Assembly (NCBI GenBank): GCA_023259375.1
Contig: JAHFQC010000021.1
Location: forward strand, 1 to 64,000
Length of the DNA: 64,000 nt
Direction of reading: 5' to 3'
From: Alphaproteobacteria bacterium
GTDB lineage: Bacteria; Pseudomonadota; Alphaproteobacteria; Micropepsales; Micropepsaceae
Shown here: piece after piece, positions 62,650 to 64,000 of the stretch
Layout: every line of letters begins with the position of its first letter
Numbering within the stretch: position 1 is the stretch's first letter
Translations under genes and position numbers: made by a program
Notes under the pieces: model-generated
What the model was told of the DNA's origin: nothing
Seen by the model: the letters and a program-made list of their open reading frames with translations, nothing else
The model's database searches: none

Positions 62650-63062
62650 GATTTTCCCCCCAGATCGGCCAAGGGCGAAAATTCCGGCGCGATTTCACCC
62701 CCCAGGACGATGGTATCACCTACCAAGAGCCAGGCATGGGCGGAAAGCCCGCCGTCGGCGCGGTTGACGCCGAACCGGATGATGGTCTCAATGCCGCGAC
62801 GCCGCAGCATGATGGCGCCGGCGATGGCCTGCACCAGACAGGTCGTCCGCCATGGCATATGAGCCGCAACCCGCTGCAGCCGCCGCGCCACGTAGCGGGC
62901 ATTGCCGACCCGGCGTTCGGATATTTGCGACGATGGCGCAACGGCGGCGCCGAACCAGCGCGCCGTCCATCGGAACGGCACCACGAACACCAGGACCCAT
63001 GCGATCCACAAGGCGGCGACCGTCTCCGCAGCGCCAAGCCAGTATCGGATGCCTGCAATCAT
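62646..63062 (-). CDS. Lasso-peptide-type B2 protein (transglutaminase-like leader peptidase family)
   Basis: 138 residues. An N-terminal hydrophobic stretch (AAETVAALWIAWVLVFVVPF) is followed by the lasso B2 core: PWRTTCLVQAIAGAIMLRRRGIETIIRFGV, with the catalytic Cys, SAHAWLLVGD with the His and Asp, and GGEIAPEFSPLADL. In lasso pathways B2 removes the leader peptide with help from the B1/RRE protein. Here B1, the cyclase (C) and a precursor are not visible in the window. ATG 63062 chosen; the ORF-track extension has no support. Confidence 0.85.
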   Translation of the reverse strand: MIAGIRYWLGAAETVAALWIAWVLVFVVPFRWTARWFGAAVAPSSQISERRVGNARYVARRLQRVAAHMPWRTTCLVQAIAGAIMLRRRGIETIIRFGVNRADGGLSAHAWLLVGDTIVLGGEIAPEFSPLADLGGKS

Positions 63063-63181
63063 GGCGTCTCGTCTTCGCAAAGGCGAACCTAGCCGGCAGA
63101 CCCTAGCATGATTTGACGCAATGCCGAGCGTGCGTGGCAATCCGCAAACGCGGATGGGTCACGATTGTTTGAGAGTTGACC

Positions 63182-63448
63182 TTATTTCAAATGTCCGGCG
63201 GTGCGCATGATGAACGCGAGCACCTGGGCCACCGCTTTGTACAGCGATTCAGGAATTTCCTGGTCGATCTCGATGGTCGCCAGCGCTTCGGCGAGGGCGG
63301 GGTTTTGCTGGATCGGAACGCCGGCTTCCTTGGCCTTGGCGATGATCGCTTCGCCCACCGCGCCGCGTCCCGAGGCCACCACGCGCGGGGCATGCAGGTG
63401 CTCGTATTTCAGCGCGACGGCGAGGGGATTTGGTTTAGGCGCCGTCAT
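63182..63448 (-). CDS. FlhB-like C-terminal domain protein (EscU/YscU/HrcU family), NPLA in place of NPTH
   Basis: 88 residues matching only the cytoplasmic C-domain of FlhB: NPLAVALKYEHLHAPRVVASG ... AIIAKAKEAGVPIQQNPALAEAL ... IPESLYKAVAQVLAFI. Full FlhB has four TM helices and the autocleaved NPTH; here it is NPLA, so no self-cleavage is expected. Free-standing FlhB-like proteins (FlhX/FhlB) exist in other bacteria and can replace the cleaved FlhB tail. It overlaps the FliK-like gene by ATGA. Confidence 0.88.
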   Translation of the reverse strand: MTAPKPNPLAVALKYEHLHAPRVVASGRGAVGEAIIAKAKEAGVPIQQNPALAEALATIEIDQEIPESLYKAVAQVLAFIMRTAGHLK

Positions 63449-64000
63449 GATGCGCTATCCACCAGCGAACCATAAGGCCGCGACACGCCCGCGCCGGACT
63501 GGAACGCGATGTCGGCGTCGAGCGTCACCGCGGTCAGCGCATCGGTCAGCCACGACGAATTGCGGCTCAGCTTCTCAAGACTTTCGGGCCGGTCGGCGCC
63601 GATCGTCACCCAGGCATGATCGCCCGACAGCGCGAGATTAGCGCGCACCGGTCCCAGCGGTTCGATATTGATGGCGAGGCCGACCCGCCACACCGGTTCG
63701 GGCGCGTCCGGTGAGGAGCCTTTGTGATCGCGGGTGATGATCATCTGACCGACCGCGGCGCCTTGCGGCGTCATCAATGGAACGTCGAAGATCCAGCGGG
63801 TTTCGCCCGGTTTGTTTTGATCGGGCAACGACGCCATCTGCAGCAGGCTCTCGCGCGCCAGCGCGGCTTCGCTGCCATTGGCGAGGAGTTTTGCCGTCAG
63901 CGCCGGATCGGCATTTTCGGGCAGGCTGGGCTGCGCCGGACTTTGCGCCATTGGGGCACCGCCACGGACCGGCGGCGGCACGTTCGGTGCGGATGCGTTC
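63445..64000 (-). CDS. FliK-like hook-length control protein, C-terminal part (runs off the window)
   Basis: The frame stays open to the window edge, so the N-terminal part is missing; the ORF-track Met is an internal GTG. The visible 185 residues have a Pro/Gln-rich stretch and then a domain resembling the flagellar FliK C-terminus: WIFDVPLMTPQGAAVGQMIITRDH ... WRVGLAINIEPLGPVRANLALSGDHAWVTI. FliK sets hook length and switches FlhB specificity, which fits its coupling to the FlhB-like gene. Confidence 0.8.
   Translation of the reverse strand, partial: NASAPNVPPPVRGGAPMAQSPAQPSLPENADPALTAKLLANGSEAALARESLLQMASLPDQNKPGETRWIFDVPLMTPQGAAVGQMIITRDHKGSSPDAPEPVWRVGLAINIEPLGPVRANLALSGDHAWVTIGADRPESLEKLSRNSSWLTDALTAVTLDADIAFQSGAGVSRPYGSLVDSAS

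Overview
This window is a high-GC bacterial chromosome segment, most likely from an alphaproteobacterium. The evidence is a SUF operon of the type sufB-C-D-S-U-T-A, a glnB-glnA pair behind a sigma-54-like promoter, the tRNA-Leu/tig and clpX/lon/hupB/tRNA-Val neighbourhoods, UrcA-family exported proteins, and a FliK/FlhB-like flagellar pair. A Rhizomicrobium/Micropepsaceae-like host is my guess only. I see no insertion sequence, integrase, prophage or CRISPR array.

Layout. 0-4.4 kb: the 3' part of a SUF iron-sulfur assembly operon. 4.4-12.4 kb: an MFS exporter, a TonB/TolA-like protein, an exported FGE-type protein, a CDP-alcohol phosphatidyltransferase, about 1 kb of non-coding DNA with an inverted-repeat element, an M13 lipoprotein peptidase and a GGDEF protein. 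12.4-24.4 kb: two DEAD-box helicases flank a GH31 (PA14) and GH27 (NPCBM) glycosidase pair; a ceramidase-like membrane protein, a Cys-rich small protein and ParE follow. 24.5-32 kb: two tandem sensor kinases, two related microprotein ORFs converging on a radical SAM gene, and two TetR regulators with visible operators. 32-38 kb: glnA/glnB, nnr, a cloverleaf-forming repeat, NUDIX, GNAT and bactofilin genes.

38-60.8 kb: tRNA-Leu and tig on one side and clpP-clpX-(PRMT-like)-lon-hupB-tRNA-Val on the other. These are normally close neighbours, but here about 13 kb separates tig from clpP. That block is rich in exported proteases: two M1-like proteins without a GxMEN motif, two UrcA proteins, an esterase, and a tightly packed five-gene operon. 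The operon encodes a small exported peptide, a DUF2975 membrane protein, an XRE regulator, a gluzincin-like protein and a two-domain retropepsin-like protein. It is the best candidate for an undescribed functional system in the window.

60.9-64 kb: an orphan lasso-peptide-type B2 peptidase translationally coupled to an ABC exporter, then an FlhB-like protein whose NPTH motif has become NPLA and a FliK C-terminal region that runs off the window edge.

Start sites were moved from the ORF-track positions wherever a Shine-Dalgarno sequence, overlap or domain boundary argued for it. Several genes appear to use TTG or GTG. All family calls come from reading motifs in the translations; no database search was possible.
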